This document shows, piece after piece, positions 25,369 to 41,945 of a stretch of DNA of 64,000 nucleotides (the first letter of the stretch is position 1; each line of letters starts with the position of its first letter). Position numbers and translations under genes: made by a program. This stretch comes from Umbelopsis ramanniana AG (taxonomy: Eukaryota; Mucoromycota; Umbelopsidomycetes; Umbelopsidales; Umbelopsidaceae): the NCBI RefSeq assembly GCF_025399195.1, contig NW_026252091.1:517152-581151 (forward strand), written 5' to 3'. Under the pieces are notes generated by a model, which was given only the letters and a program-made list of their open reading frames with translations, ran no database searches and was not told the origin of the DNA.

Positions 25369-28300
25369 CTACGATAAATCGAATCCAGCCTCAGCGTTAA
25401 TTGCATACAGCAGTTTCCTGCCAATGAAAAGAAGGGACGTCAGATGATCGGGGATTCAGGTAACAAATAAAGCCAAAATAACAACTTACTGTTTGAGGAT
25501 GTCGAGGTTACTGTACCTCGGCAGCTTGAGGAGATTGACACAGGTAGAACTAGTGGGAAGTCTTGAGTCAAACCCGCCGGCATTTCGAATACAAAACTGC
25601 GGGTTCAACCCCTTGAACCCAAGGAGAGGGGGCCGTGAACAAGAGGTAACAAATTTTACAAACTTGCTCCTTTGCTCGTTGTCGATCTCACGCAACACCG
25701 TCCAGAAGTTCTCTATGATGTCTTCGTCTTCGGTGTACCCGGAGTATACAGTATTGGCGCGTAGATCTTCAATGTCTATAGGAATGGAAGCACCTCCCAA
25801 TAGGACCTGCAGCTCTTTCTAAAAACGTGAACTTACAATGTCAGTCACTAGTTGCCGTCCCTCTCCCCTCTTTCGTATTAAAGTTTTTACCTGATTGAAC
25901 ATCCGTATCCATTTTGGATCGATGATGGTCGATAAACCCCGGAAAAACGCTTTACACTGCCTTCCTATTTGAATATTAAGCCTATAATTGGCTACCAGGT
26001 ATATGTAACGAATCCGATTCTCGTTGGTAACCGGGACATTACGTCCGTTGGGTATCAAGTCGATGATCTCAGAAGACTCGACATCTATAGGCAAGAAGAA
26101 CGTGATCTTAGTACATATTCTCAGCATATTATGGCATGATTATTGGGGCTCCACTTACTATTGTCGGTTATAGAAAAGTCAAGACAAAGGTCCTCCACGT
26201 TGCCGTCATAATTTTTTAGATTAATCAGTCCTTTATAGAGTTCATAGTCCAGGGATGGAAGGTCATCAACTAGAAGCAATTTTTAGGGTGCGACATTTCA
26301 CTTGGGGTATAATTATAGCATGGACTACTTACGATAATTCATTTTACCAAGGCACTTGCTGAGGAAAAATCCTGCAAATGCAACCTCTACGAGGATACCT
26401 TCGTATAGTGCCTTTCCAATGATGAGCCCCAAAAATTCAAAGTATGCAAGTTGGGCAGCTGCGAGCGTTGTTGATCAGCACTTATTCATTTTTTGCACTG
26501 TTTGCAATGAAAGATACTCACTCTCCCTAGCATATTTGCTTGAATTTGGGTATAGCAGCTGATCTTCAGTAACCATAAAGAGGCCGTAATTGACATCGAA
26601 CGCCTGACGTGCAAGGCTGCGTAAATCAAAGATACAAAATGGATCAGCTTATTGGGTGTTGATGCAATCAAACAGCAAGTGGGGTCACCTACGTTGTGAG
26701 AAACTCCTTAAATACACCTCCACCATCAACACCAGCTTCCAAGAGCCCAAATTCGTCAACAAACGATATAGCGATCTTCCGTCTCAAGTCTGCACCTACA
26801 GTTGTATCTCAGTAACTGAGACTGAAGGGGTTCATGAATACTACCATACGTTATTAAAGCACTTACCAAGTCCATACAGATGCGTAAAGCCATCTTCAAA
26901 GACATGGTCTCGCCGTATGGTTACTCTGGCTACAGGTGGCAAGAATGAAAAGTCTATATCCGCATCATCTGGCACTTGCATCATACCGCCATATAGTGAC
27001 CTCCTGTCATTCCTAATAAACATCCTAAACACCTCTACTCGATCTTCAAAGGGCAGAACAAATGGTATGTTGTTGAGTATACCAAGGTGAGGGCTAATCC
27101 TTGCCATTCGTAGTTTTGATGGTGCTTTGCGTGGGGTTCGATTGTCTTGAACTTCCGTTCCCATGGAGAACTCGTCTGCAATCGCTGTTTCACGGAAAGT
27201 TGCAATATCAAGGCCAACGATAAACCAAAAATCAGGTGGGCAGAACGGTCGGCGAGAACTAGATTAACGCATATGAGTTATATATTCAAGGTGATAAATC
27301 AGATATGGTTGGAAAAGTGCTTACTCTCGAGCATGCAAGTGCTGAATGAGTCTAGTAACGCTGCTTCTCAATGCATTTAAATCAACTGTTCCTGTATTGC
27401 TCGTATCAACATCTAAAAGTGAGGCGTTCCAAAAGAGAGCAAAGGTAATGCTCTGTTGATCACTAGAGGTAAATACATGCGTCCTTACGCAGTAGCAAAA
27501 AAGCCCAACGATTCATCTTACCTTGAGATCTAAGCTCAGATCTAGAATTTCTTGAGTGTCCAATGGATTTTTGCCTTCTTGTGAGTTGAAGAACTCATCA
27601 TCACCGATGGTTACAAGTGATCGGTGGTAAAGCTCACATAACATCATCAAAATGTTCCATTCGCCACGATAAACCGGGTCTACAAATGGCTTTGATTAGC
27701 AAGCATATGGGACTTATTTCATACCATATATTCATTGACTTACTCAAGATGTAGGATACGATCCGTGAGCTTGAACTGGCGAGTGGTAATTTACCAATTT
27801 CTTGCGAGACCGTTCCAGATTTCCATACTGACCAAAGCTCTTGCACAAAATTATGCGTGCCAGTAGTACTGTCAGGTATAGTCAAATTATACAACAGTAG
27901 ACCGAATATCTTGATTTTGTACATGGGCCATCGAATGATCAACAGATTGAATATCTCAGAAAGCAGTGTAATAGCTGTATGGCGATCAATACCATTTGGC
28001 TGGTCATGTGAGAATAAAGAATTGACAATGTCTGTTAAAAATGCTTCGTCATGAAGTTCAGATAAGCACTTTTGCTCATTGGTATCCAGATCCTTCCATT
28101 TAAACTCGTCTCCTTTGTTATCTTGGGCATCCATATCAATGTCTCTGTCTTCTTCATCACTTTCATCACTCTCGTTTTCAATCATTTGTGTCTCATTTGT
28201 CTCTTCGCTTTCGACAAAAAAGTGCGGAGACGATTGTTGAAGAATGAGTACCAATACTTGTGCGAAACAAATCTATATGAAAAAAAAAAATGATGTGAGC

Positions 28301-29426
28301 TTTAATGGACGCCTAAAGCTTAAATTCCTGAAAATTTTCTTTACCATGTCTTTGGATGACAGAGTCAATTTCGCACTTGACTTCATTGAAATCATATTTT
28401 CCAACAATCCAATCAGTTTCGTAGGTTCTAAACTCTGTTCCTGACCAACTTCCAAAATTGCCCGTAGCACACGCTCTATACCAATCACTTGCAAAACACT
28501 TGCATAATGATGTGGCGAGATTCTTTGCGCAAGTGATCGAATAGTCAAGATTTGCATGACAAACGTTCTCGTCATATCCTCTCCGCCAGTGCTGAAGCCA
28601 GGTGTTTGATATTCAATTTTCAAGATATTGATCAAAAGTCCAACCAGGGCTTCAATTTGCTCCATTTCGTCTTGGTCATGTTCCGAAAAATAGGTGTGAA
28701 TGGTATTGTAAATGTTTTTCCTTATTAGCAAGTGCTTTGCTACGGACTGCCGGATGCTATCTGCAACTTCGGTCGAAATGCCCTTTGTCGAATAGGTTTC
28801 TTTGGACAATAGCAGTTGCATAAAGTGTAACCGAGTGAGATTATCCACCGGTGCACTTTTATCAAACGTAAGGGTCATTCTTGACAACAGTAGCCTTATC
28901 TGCCATTCCCATATATCACCGAGTTCTTCGTCATCCGAAAGCCATGGTAATACAATAGCGTTATTGTGCGGTATTAGAAGCCATTCAAGGAACTGCGTTA
29001 CTACGTGACGAGTGTTTGGACCATCCTCTTTCATCAATCCGAGTAGTAGTCGCAAAGTTTGTACCTCACTCTGGGCTATATCATCTGGTGTACATTGTTC
29101 CTGCAACAATTGTTGGAGTTTCGAGAAGCTTCCTTCAAAGTCCTGGCGTAAAGCTGTGCGATTTCGGGATGCTTCTTGTCGACCTCGATAAAATGCCTTC
29201 CATTGAAGAGTCAGCAATTGAATTCTAAATGCAACGGCTGTGAAGCGAATGATCGCCTGCTTACCTGAATCTTTGTAGCGGTCTTGTTACGTAACCGTTC
29301 AGCTTCTCTAGCTTTTCGCTCCCGTTGAGCCTTTTCCAGTAGCCTTTTTTTGTCCTCTTGGGCTCTTACACCACCAAGGTTGATATTTCGCTTTGCCTTG
29401 TAGTTTCCTTCAAAATTGAAGTTCAT
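25369..29426 (-). CDS. HUL5: HECT-type E3 ubiquitin ligase Hul5/UBE3C
   Basis: Thirteen exons are predicted: 29265-29426, 28345-29196, 27744-28272, 27522-27679, 27325-27452, 26867-27258, 26693-26795, 26522-26616, 26333-26458, 26159-26269, 25891-26084, 25490-25818 and 25369-25417. They sum to 1076 codons, giving 1075 residues. The N-terminus matches UBE3C ([15 protein letters not shown]), followed by an IQ-like motif (KTATKIQAFYRGRQ), an acidic linker near residue 440 and a C-terminal HECT domain of about 350 residues. Diagnostic pieces are [36 protein letters not shown] and [13 protein letters not shown]. The catalytic cysteine is in [12 protein letters not shown]. The enzyme extends ubiquitin chains on proteasome-bound substrates. 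Its start lies only 110 bases from that of the divergent IES2 gene. Confidence 0.95.
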
Positions 29427-29536
29427 TACCTAATGATAAGTCACGAACAAGACAGCTCGACCAGTGTGCCGCTGTTCCAAACTCACCTTAAAATGACAAG
29501 TCACGGGTTTAACACCGAAAGATCATTTCTTTCACC
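29427..29536. promoter_or_regulatory. Compact divergent promoter of HUL5 and IES2
   Basis: Only 110 bases separate the start codons at 29426 (minus) and 29537 (plus), so the genes must share a promoter. Two near-identical TGACAAGTCACG/TGATAAGTCACG segments occur at about 29434-29445 and 29494-29505 and could be a repeated factor site. Confidence 0.45.
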
Positions 29537-30796
29537 ATGCCATCCACACGACCAAGGAGAAAAGTGGTAAAAAGCCCCACACCAGATGAAGACGAAGATA
29601 TGTTGAGCGAATCTGGTAGCGATAGTCTTGAAGTCGAAGACGAAATGCCTGAAGACGTTGATAAAGAAGACGAAGATCTGGAAGCTGACGAGGATCCAGT
29701 TCTGGACGAAGAAAACGCCGATTCCGGAGACGAGGACGACGAATTGTTATCACAAGAAGAAGACGAAGAAGATGAAGAAGATGAAGACGAAGAGGAGGAG
29801 GATGATCAGGAAGACGAAGAAGAGCAAGAAATCGTTACACCACGAAAGGATACAAAGCGTACTGCTACTAATAAACGGAAACGTCAAGGTACGCGTATAT
29901 AATATACTATGGAGCTTAATTTATTTGATTCTAACACACATTTACAGCGGCTGTTTTATCAAGGTATAATTAACGAGTCATTCGCGTGAAGTTACTGTTA
30001 TCTCTAAGCTTGTCTTGATGGCCCTTTTTGATTGTAGTGATGAAGAAATGTCGGAAACTGAAGTGGTACCTAACCGACCGCTGACAAAGCGTCAGAGAGC
30101 AAAATTGAATGATGGTGCAGAGGAAGATTACCTAGAGCTTCCAATGGGTACGTAAATGTTGTTGATTGGATTGCTGCATACACAACTAATACCAGTGATA
30201 ATGTTGATAGACTCAGGAAAGAAGAAGCATTTGACTGTAGAGGAACAAGCTTTGCGTCGATCAGAAGTTGCTAGACGCCGAAAAAATCAAAGCATTCAGA
30301 GAGCAGAAAAGGACAAGGTAACGTTTTCTCAAGCGAATAGGAGCTCATTCATCTTGACCAAGAACTAATGTATATGCATAGGCCGACACTATCAACAGAT
30401 TGCTTAAAAAGCAAGCGTCCAAGAGCAAGAAGGCTATCAAGGACGATGGTGGTGACGGTACTGATTCCGCTATTGGTGATAATGGTAGACAACAGCCCCG
30501 TATCCCTGAGATGCCTACGCAGATACGCTATGTCAACAACAAAGAAGGCAGTTTGCTTTCAATCCCAAGTACTATGGATTTAAACGATGTGATCGCCTCC
30601 TCAAAGTATGTAACTGTGTGAGATTCTACGATGACTAGGCTGTTACTAATGTACTTCTCTCTTAAATAGGAAAATCGACTTGAAAAAAGTGATTTCCTGT
30701 GCGGTTAAAGGGTGTAATCAGCCCAAGAAATACTTGACTAGCAAAAGCCGCAAACCGGTGTGCTCACTGGACCACTATCATACAATTGAAGGATGA
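29537..30796 (+). CDS. IES2: INO80 chromatin-remodelling complex subunit Ies2/INO80B
   Basis: Exons 29537-29888, 29948-29963, 30038-30147, 30211-30317, 30382-30605 and 30670-30796 give 312 codons, so 311 residues. Residues 15-105 are very acidic (long Asp/Glu runs). A PAPA-1-like segment follows: LTKRQRAKL, LPMDSGKKKHLTVEEQALRRSEVARRRK, and a Lys-rich helix. The C-terminus is a HIT-type zinc-binding segment (CAVKGCNQPKKY then KPVCSLDHYH). This domain order is that of Ies2/INO80B, a nuclear subunit needed for ATPase activity of INO80. The second exon is only 16 bases. The gene is head-to-head with HUL5. Confidence 0.9.
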
Positions 30797-30981
30797 TTTA
30801 ACACCATTACGTAATAAAGCAACTGTGTATATATCCATGCGTACCATTTATTGGTTATTATGACTGGCGCGTTTACATGAGATGATTTGCATGATATGAA
30901 TGGAGTTATGAACATGAAGTAAAATGTGCTAAACTATGATCCCAACCTTGTTGGCGCAAGTGGAGGAAGTTTGACATACGA

Positions 30982-31273
30982 TTACTGCGAGCCTTCCGCG
31001 CCTTTACGGAGCTCAGAAAGTAGCATACTCAGCTTTTCTCTAAGCTTTACGGATAGCCTTTAGTACACTTTATGATTATTGCATTTGATGAATGAAAGAA
31101 CCGGTTTGCGTTTTACCTTTGTTACCAAGGCATCGTCGTCCTTGCTAGGAGGAGGTAGCTGGTCCAATAGACACTCTGCCTCATCAATGGTTCTGACATC
31201 ATCAATGTTAGACTCTAATACTTTCAGAAAGAGCTGTTTTGAACACGTACAATACAATAGGTCCTCTGTTCAT
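30982..31273 (-). CDS. Small coiled-coil protein, 5' end unresolved
   Basis: The 3' part is convincing. An exon ending at 31117 (DQLPPPSKDDDALVTK) is followed by a 72-base GTAAAA-AAAG intron and a last exon 31044-30982 that codes LREKLSMLLSELRKGAEGSQ, likely a helix. The in-frame region upstream has no ATG before a TGA. The only nearby ATG is at 31273, in another frame. A 46-base intron (about 31176-31221) would join them, giving a protein of under 60 residues, but it is shorter than other introns here. The family is not recognised. Confidence 0.35.
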
Positions 31274-31417
31274 GCTGATGAAATTTGGTGGCGATAGGGA
31301 AAATGTGCAAAGAGTGGCGCCTTTTCAATATCAAAACAAGCTCAAAAAAAAGCAGTCTTGATGAAATAGTTTTTATTTTTTAAAGTTCTACTGGGTATTG
31401 GCACGCTGATTCAACCT

Positions 31418-32179
31418 TCAGCTTGCTGGTGATACTTGCATAGCGTTTTCCAAGTTCAACTCGTATTTGATAACATCTATAAAATAAATTTCGTCGAATA
31501 CTCTATGATGTTCTTTCCATCCTAATTTTTGATACAACTTTTTGGCTCCATACTGGACATCGCTGGTTCCTAATTCAATGACTTGAAGGTCATTCTTTTT
31601 GGCATGTTTAATCAATGCCTGGATTAGGAATTCAGCGACACCTCGTCGACGATGGGTAGGCGAAACAATCATTCTTCGAAGCTCTCCAGTACGCTTGGGT
31701 CGTTCAGGGTGATAGTCTAATGCAACGAATCCAGCGATAGCACCAGTGCTGTCTTCGCAAACGAAAAAATTCTTCTCTCCTTTAGGTGCGTATATAATAT
31801 TGTTTTTGTTTGATTCGTCAATTGGCTCCAATTGATAGTATTCTGGGATGTGTCCCATATCTTGGGTGAGTGACCATTGAGTGTAGTTGTAGTAGGCACC
31901 CATGGATATTCTATGAAGCCAGGTCACAACTGCTGCGGACCAGATCGAGGTTGCGGCCACAATATATTTCGTTGGTGGCGGATGTTGCTTTGTGAAGAGG
32001 GTCAATCCGCCTGCAACGAATGCAACACCAGTTCCCCAAATTGTCCATGGAATTGGATGATTCAATACGTGTAAAAACGCTGATGGAGCCGGCTCTAACA
32101 AGCAAGAAGAAAAGTATTTTTTTATGATATCGTAATCCCCGGATTGAAATGATCGCACCCGTAAGCCTTTATTTGCCAT
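31418..32179 (-). CDS. Membrane-anchored GNAT N-acetyltransferase (NAT8-like)
   Basis: This is an intronless frame of 253 residues. Residues 40-90 hold two hydrophobic segments (PWTIWGTGVAFVAGGLTLF and TKYIVAATSIWSAAVVTWL), which form the membrane hairpin seen in NAT8-like enzymes. The GNAT fold follows. Its acetyl-CoA-binding motif A is RRMIVSPTHRRRGVAEFLI near residues 165-185, matching the R/Q-x-x-G-x-A signature. Motif B is around YGAKKLYQKLG. Members acetylate small molecules or lysines from the ER face. The substrate here is unknown. A lack of introns is unusual among its neighbours. Confidence 0.85.
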   Translation of the reverse strand: MANKGLRVRSFQSGDYDIIKKYFSSCLLEPAPSAFLHVLNHPIPWTIWGTGVAFVAGGLTLFTKQHPPPTKYIVAATSIWSAAVVTWLHRISMGAYYNYTQWSLTQDMGHIPEYYQLEPIDESNKNNIIYAPKGEKNFFVCEDSTGAIAGFVALDYHPERPKRTGELRRMIVSPTHRRRGVAEFLIQALIKHAKKNDLQVIELGTSDVQYGAKKLYQKLGWKEHHRVFDEIYFIDVIKYELNLENAMQVSPAS

Positions 32180-32820
32180 GTTGCCTATCGATTTTTGGGG
32201 GAATGGTAGTAGTATTAAAGGGAAGACAGAGAGAAATATATATTATGTATTTTTATATCCACATTATATAAAAAAAAAAAGTAAGACAACCAGAACAAAT
32301 ACAAGCACAGCTTCCATCCCGATTCAACGGAGATACTGAAAGGGGTTGATTATTAATGTTGTTTATACATTGGCAACTAAGTAAACAGGATGAACTTGCA
32401 AAACTGCTTCACTGATAGGCCTGAGCCAGGGACAATGTTCAAATTACCGTTGTCAGCAATGACTCGAATTTTTATTCTTATTATTTTTAATTCTGGCCAG
32501 CAGCAGTGCCAACGGCGGACTCTGTGTTTCTGAGTTTGTAAGGAGTTTCAGGTTCTATTGTCCACTCACACACGTCCGATTCTCGGTGAGGAATGAAAAC
32601 TATGGATATACTCGTACATCATTGATTTTACTCGGCTGGTATCAATACCTGGACGGCTAGAGCGATGAGTTGATAGGTTTTTTTTTAAGGAGAAGATAGA
32701 TAACGAAGAAAGCAAATGGAAAGATAAACTAATGATTACAAGAAATTGGGGAATCAAGAAACGAAGAGAGACATACTACATTCAAACACTCGCTAGATCA
32801 ATCAAGCAAGTAACTATAAA
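32180..32820. other. Intergenic region, no gene seen
   Basis: This 641-base spacer lies between two minus-strand genes. It carries A/T homopolymers near 32271-32280 and 32678-32687. No coding motif was found. Confidence 0.5.
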
Positions 32821-34668
32821 CTATTTCTTTTTCCTATGGGTGGTATCTGGTTGACGACTTGCATCAAATGGAAGTGTTCGGGAAGTATTGGAGGCGGACG
32901 AGGTCGACGAATTTGCTGAAGATTCACGATGATCTGGAGCGGTGGACTCAAGAGCTGATATACGTTGTATGACCTCGTCAAAGCGTTGGTCGATTTTATC
33001 AGATATTTCTCGTTGAATTTCCTTCATATGAGTCTTGACCATATTTTCCACCGCACTGTTATGAGATTGCAAAGATTGCATTAAGGAGCTGGAGCGTCGT
33101 ACTTGATCATCCAGAGTGGATTTCAAACTTCGAGTGATTTCAATATTTTCGAAGAGGTGTTCAAAGGGTTGTAGGAAAGACTGTTTTTGGAGAGACGCAA
33201 ATGAATTAGTAGTAGGGGTTTTCGGTGGCATATTAGCGGCTGCTGCGGTCCCGGGAGTGGACACCGCTGGGATTGCATTGGGAGTATGATCACTGGCGGA
33301 TCTTGCTGACATAGGTCCGTACACAGAGGGAATTGGGACTATATTTTGATAATGTTGCACTTGTTGAGAAGGAACGACGGGTGGTATGGGAAATTCGGCT
33401 TTTCGTGGTGAAGAAGTGGATGATGTGAGAATCGATGGAAAGGTACCAGCATTGGCCGCTGACTTGGGAGCAAGACTTTCTGAATGCCCATAACCACGCA
33501 ATCCTCGCTGTGATGCGACTATGGGGGCCCTTGGCGAGAGTAAAGGTGCCAATGTGTGACCGTGTCTGGGATGTAATGAGTCTGTTGAGTTTTTGTTTGG
33601 ATTGTGGCGAGCACTTTGTTGATGGGTTGCATGTAGTGGGGCAGATTTGATACCCAACGCATGCTGCTCAGCATATGAAGGTGCGTAAATGGTTAGGTTG
33701 CGAGCGTTTTTGTTACTTCGTGGAGTTAAACGTTTAGATAATAAAGTTGCTGTTCCTGGATTGCTTGGGCGGGGTAACAAGGGCTGTGGATGTGCTAAAG
33801 CAGGCGAATCGCCGTTTGCATGATGATCATTGTGGGTTTGGTATCCGTTTGCGATCCTCTCTTCGCTTTTCGTCTGCTTGAAACGACCATTCTGTGGTCT
33901 TTCATTTGAATCTGGGGCTAATCTTCGTCGTTTGAGGGTATCATCATCGCTGCAAAACCATAAATTTAAATTCAATTTAGAATGAGTCATATGTTTCAAT
34001 CTGATATAATGAACAAAGTTATACCTGTCTTGCGCCTGTTCAGATACTAATTGATCGAGTGACATGGGATTATTAAGCCGCCGCTTAGGTGTTCTTTCTG
34101 CTGGTGGAGTTCCGAGATGATTGGGCGGTGGCGATTCAGGCTCAGGCTTGACTGGATGTAGATCAAAAGGAGGGCTTGCTGGTATGAGCGACATATCATA
34201 ATCGTCTTCCATATGCTGCTCAGCTTTCGTTAATCGTGTAACACTTTCTAGTAGCTTGTCTGCTACGCCAGTCAAAACGTCTTCTCGCTTCAACTTGCAG
34301 ATTTCAGCCAGAAGGTACTTATTGAGTTTTACAGCAGCTTCACCAATGGCTTGCGCTAAAAGATATTTGTCGCCTTGTTCATTTTTGTAGTAATAGCATC
34401 CCTCGCTTTGAAAATATTGTGGTGGTACGTAGTCAACAAGTCGAGATTCCTGGTCGAAGAAAAGTGCTTCGATGATGTCAACTTGGTAGAAAGAATTTCT
34501 CAAGTTTTCAGATGAGGACATTGTCGGTATTTGATACATGTAGAAAGGTGTCCCTGCGGCAGATTTGCCCAGATGTAATCGTTGGACCTTCATAGCCGTG
34601 AAGGTGGGAAAAGGAAGGAATGGGTTTGAAGGGCTCGGTGCAAGACTTTGAGAAAGGAAAGAGGGCAA
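32821..34668 (-). CDS. Orphan protein with conserved-looking N-terminus and C-terminal coiled coil
   Basis: Exons 34025-34668 and 32821-33949 are split by a 75-base, in-frame intron whose removal joins SEQAQD to SDDDTLKRRR. The product is about 590 residues. Residues 25-150 look folded (KVQRLHLGKSAAGTPFYMY, then FYQVDIIEALFFDQESRLVDYV). The middle is Pro/Ser/His-rich and basic. Residues 500-575 form a predicted coiled coil (NIEITRSLKSTLDDQVRRSS and ISDKIDQRFDEVIQRISALE). A basic KRRR patch could be a nuclear signal. I do not recognise the family. A second ATG at residue 25 precedes the folded part and may be the true start. Confidence 0.7.
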   Translation of the reverse strand: MPSFLSQSLAPSPSNPFLPFPTFTAMKVQRLHLGKSAAGTPFYMYQIPTMSSSENLRNSFYQVDIIEALFFDQESRLVDYVPPQYFQSEGCYYYKNEQGDKYLLAQAIGEAAVKLNKYLLAEICKLKREDVLTGVADKLLESVTRLTKAEQHMEDDYDMSLIPASPPFDLHPVKPEPESPPPNHLGTPPAERTPKRRLNNPMSLDQLVSEQAQDRYNFVHYIRLKHMTHSKLNLNLWFCSDDDTLKRRRLAPDSNERPQNGRFKQTKSEERIANGYQTHNDHHANGDSPALAHPQPLLPRPSNPGTATLLSKRLTPRSNKNARNLTIYAPSYAEQHALGIKSAPLHATHQQSARHNPNKNSTDSLHPRHGHTLAPLLSPRAPIVASQRGLRGYGHSESLAPKSAANAGTFPSILTSSTSSPRKAEFPIPPVVPSQQVQHYQNIVPIPSVYGPMSARSASDHTPNAIPAVSTPGTAAAANMPPKTPTTNSFASLQKQSFLQPFEHLFENIEITRSLKSTLDDQVRRSSSLMQSLQSHNSAVENMVKTHMKEIQREISDKIDQRFDEVIQRISALESTAPDHRESSANSSTSSASNTSRTLPFDASRQPDTTHRKKK

Positions 34669-34734
34669 TTTTTTTTTCTTATTTTTATTTTACGAGAAAA
34701 AATATAATACTTTCACACAGGAGGGTGCAGCTCA

Positions 34735-36023
34735 TTACTGAACCATTTCCATGTCATCTTCATTCTCTTCATCATCCGAGCTGAGCTCGCCGTCCAAACC
34801 ATCTCCACTTCCTGCTTCTGAATTGCCTTCAACCTTGGGTCTATTGTCATTCCCCCGCACTTTGTATTCCGCTTTCAGTTGATACATTGAGGTGTACGGT
34901 CCGCGTTTGTTCAAAATGCAAATCTCGCTGAGGATTTCTTTGAGATATTGCATTGGCTGCTTTGTATGTTCAGCAATTCCTTTGAGTGACCAATAAGGGT
35001 ACTGTTCAAATGCAGCAAATAGCATATCCATAAGTTCGTTTCTTGGCATGCGTGTGGCTTTCTCCTTGTCGATCCGAGGTTTCTTGGATGGCTACACATC
35101 GGATTAAACGCTGCTGTTAATAAAAGTGGCTATCTACCGATGTACAAAATGGGTTTACTTACAATGAACGATGAGAAATCACTGACTGGCATGCCACTAC
35201 TAGCTCCTGGAGCAAATACAGGCTGATGTCTTTGTTCAATTTCTTGTACAGATCGAGTTGGTCGGTCGGCTTCATGAACTCGCTTTCGCATAATATCACG
35301 GTATGCTGTCCAGTTTGCCGGTGAGACGTGACATTCATGGTGTATCTTACCAACCACTCTAGTAGCCGCTGTGGTAGAAGAGAATGCACATGGTCAGAAA
35401 AAGTCCTAATGACATGGCCAATTGATATATGTTGAGAAATGCTTCATACCTCCGTGATCATTGCTGCCGAATACATATTTGTTTTCCACCTCTCCTGCCG
35501 GTATTTTTATTGAATATTCTTTGGGAATATCGCTTGTCATTTCGTTTTCTGGTAGTATAAGTTTGACCTGAAAACAAAGCATCAGTATAATAACAACATG
35601 CGGACTTCACAAGAAAGAGGTTTTCTCACATGACTATTGCTTCCCTCTGGATTTCTGTAAGAAACATAAGCATTAGTTTTCTAGTCTCGCAGTTGCCTAT
35701 GGTGGTGAGAAAAGAGCATATTACAGTACCTATTGTATATTCGAACGGTTCCAAGATTCATACTATCTTGGTCTACATTCTTCCACTTTTCTGCCAAAAA
35801 GTTTGGTACCTTATAATTGACAATGATAAGTTGAATATATTGGCAGATCTTTGGTGATGCGCTTGGCTCTACGGGCCTGCCACAGTACCTTGACGAGCCA
35901 TATCTTTGTGGCAATATTGGATATGTTTAAATCGTCTGCATCTTCTTCTCCAATTTCTGCTAGCGATCCCGGATCGTCTTCAAAGAGTGAGTCTAGTTCT
36001 GGGTTGGTTTCGTCTTCAATCAT
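34735..36023 (-). CDS. TFG2: TFIIF beta subunit (RAP30/Tfg2)
   Basis: Exons 35889-36023, 35730-35809, 35630-35654, 35450-35567, 35163-35368 and 34735-35091 total 307 codons, giving 306 residues. The N-terminal dimerisation barrel is recognised by IWLVKVPNFLAEKW and LGTVRIYN. A basic linker includes VVGKIHHECHVSP. The C-terminal winged helix is the family's most conserved part: RMPRNELMDMLFAAFEQYPYWSLKGI, then QPMQYLKEILSEICILNKRGPY. An acidic tail ends the protein. With TFIIF alpha, it delivers RNA polymerase II to the pre-initiation complex in the nucleus. The ATG at 36023 is the first true ATG; a longer frame back to a GTG was not used. The third exon is only 25 bases. Confidence 0.95.
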
Positions 36024-36225
36024 TGCGTAAAAGACTGACAATTCCACTTGTCACAGCGGCAAGAAGTGAGCTGAAATCGCCCCCACGAGGTTAGCAGTCA
36101 CATTAAAGCCCTCAGCTTCCGCTCCAGGTGTGCCGTTACAGTAGAAAACACGATGAGTACGATTGAAATACATTTATTTTAAAACTATCGAGACTTTAAA
36201 TTGAATTATTCATCAATTGAATCGA

Positions 36226-41404
<5,179 letters not shown>

Positions 41405-41945
41405 ATGAGTTCTTCAGCGGCAGATTGGGAATACCCCGAGCACAGACAATTCGAGCGGTATGAGCAAACAGAGATTTATGTAGAATTAGCGACTTCTCGA
41501 CTTCTAACGATTCCTCCCTTTCAATTTGCATCATGTAATAACCAACAGCGTTCCAACTCTCGATCAAGTTGACTCCAATGACCGCAAAGGTAGGTCTCAT
41601 TTCAGCATATAATCACTGTACATATAACATGTAGAGACTGATGTTTCTTATTTCCCATTTCTTAGCCGTCTATGCCGCTCGTGAACAGAAGATTCGCGAT
41701 GACTGGGTTAAGGCAATGGAAGCTCGCATCATCCGTGACCAACTTTCAAAATGCTACAAGACAGAAGGCGTCAACCACTGTAAGCTGACTAGATGACATT
41801 AAATGTCGATTGAAAGAACAGTAAATGCTAATTGTGTGCTTTAATGCCAGACCAAAACTGCCGAGAACTTGCAGACATGTACTTGAAGGCTGTCAAGGAG
41901 AACAAGGTTGAAGGTTTCCGTAAGAAGCCCGCTACGGAAGCATAG
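41405..41945 (+). CDS. NDUFB10: Mitochondrial complex I subunit NDUFB10/PDSW
   Basis: Exons 41405-41457, 41549-41589, 41666-41779 and 41851-41945 give 101 codons, so 100 residues. The family signature is the run AREQKIRDDWVKAMEARIIR followed by two spaced cysteines, CYKTEGVNHYQNC, and a helical tail with LADMYLKAV. These cysteines form intermembrane-space disulphides in known subunits. The protein is an accessory subunit of the membrane arm of NADH:ubiquinone oxidoreductase. Its presence shows an organism with respiratory complex I, which argues against budding yeasts of the Saccharomyces type. It faces ARO1 across a short shared promoter. Confidence 0.85.

Noticed and set aside
25580-25620. 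B-box-like GGTTCAA in a possible tRNA
   Set aside because: It lies inside the HUL5 HECT domain exon, and no acceptor stem or A box can be paired with it.
26085-26158. Use of the nearer acceptor CTAAG at about 26107 in the HUL5 HECT domain
   Set aside because: It puts the following exon out of phase; the acceptor at 26085 restores [22 protein letters not shown].
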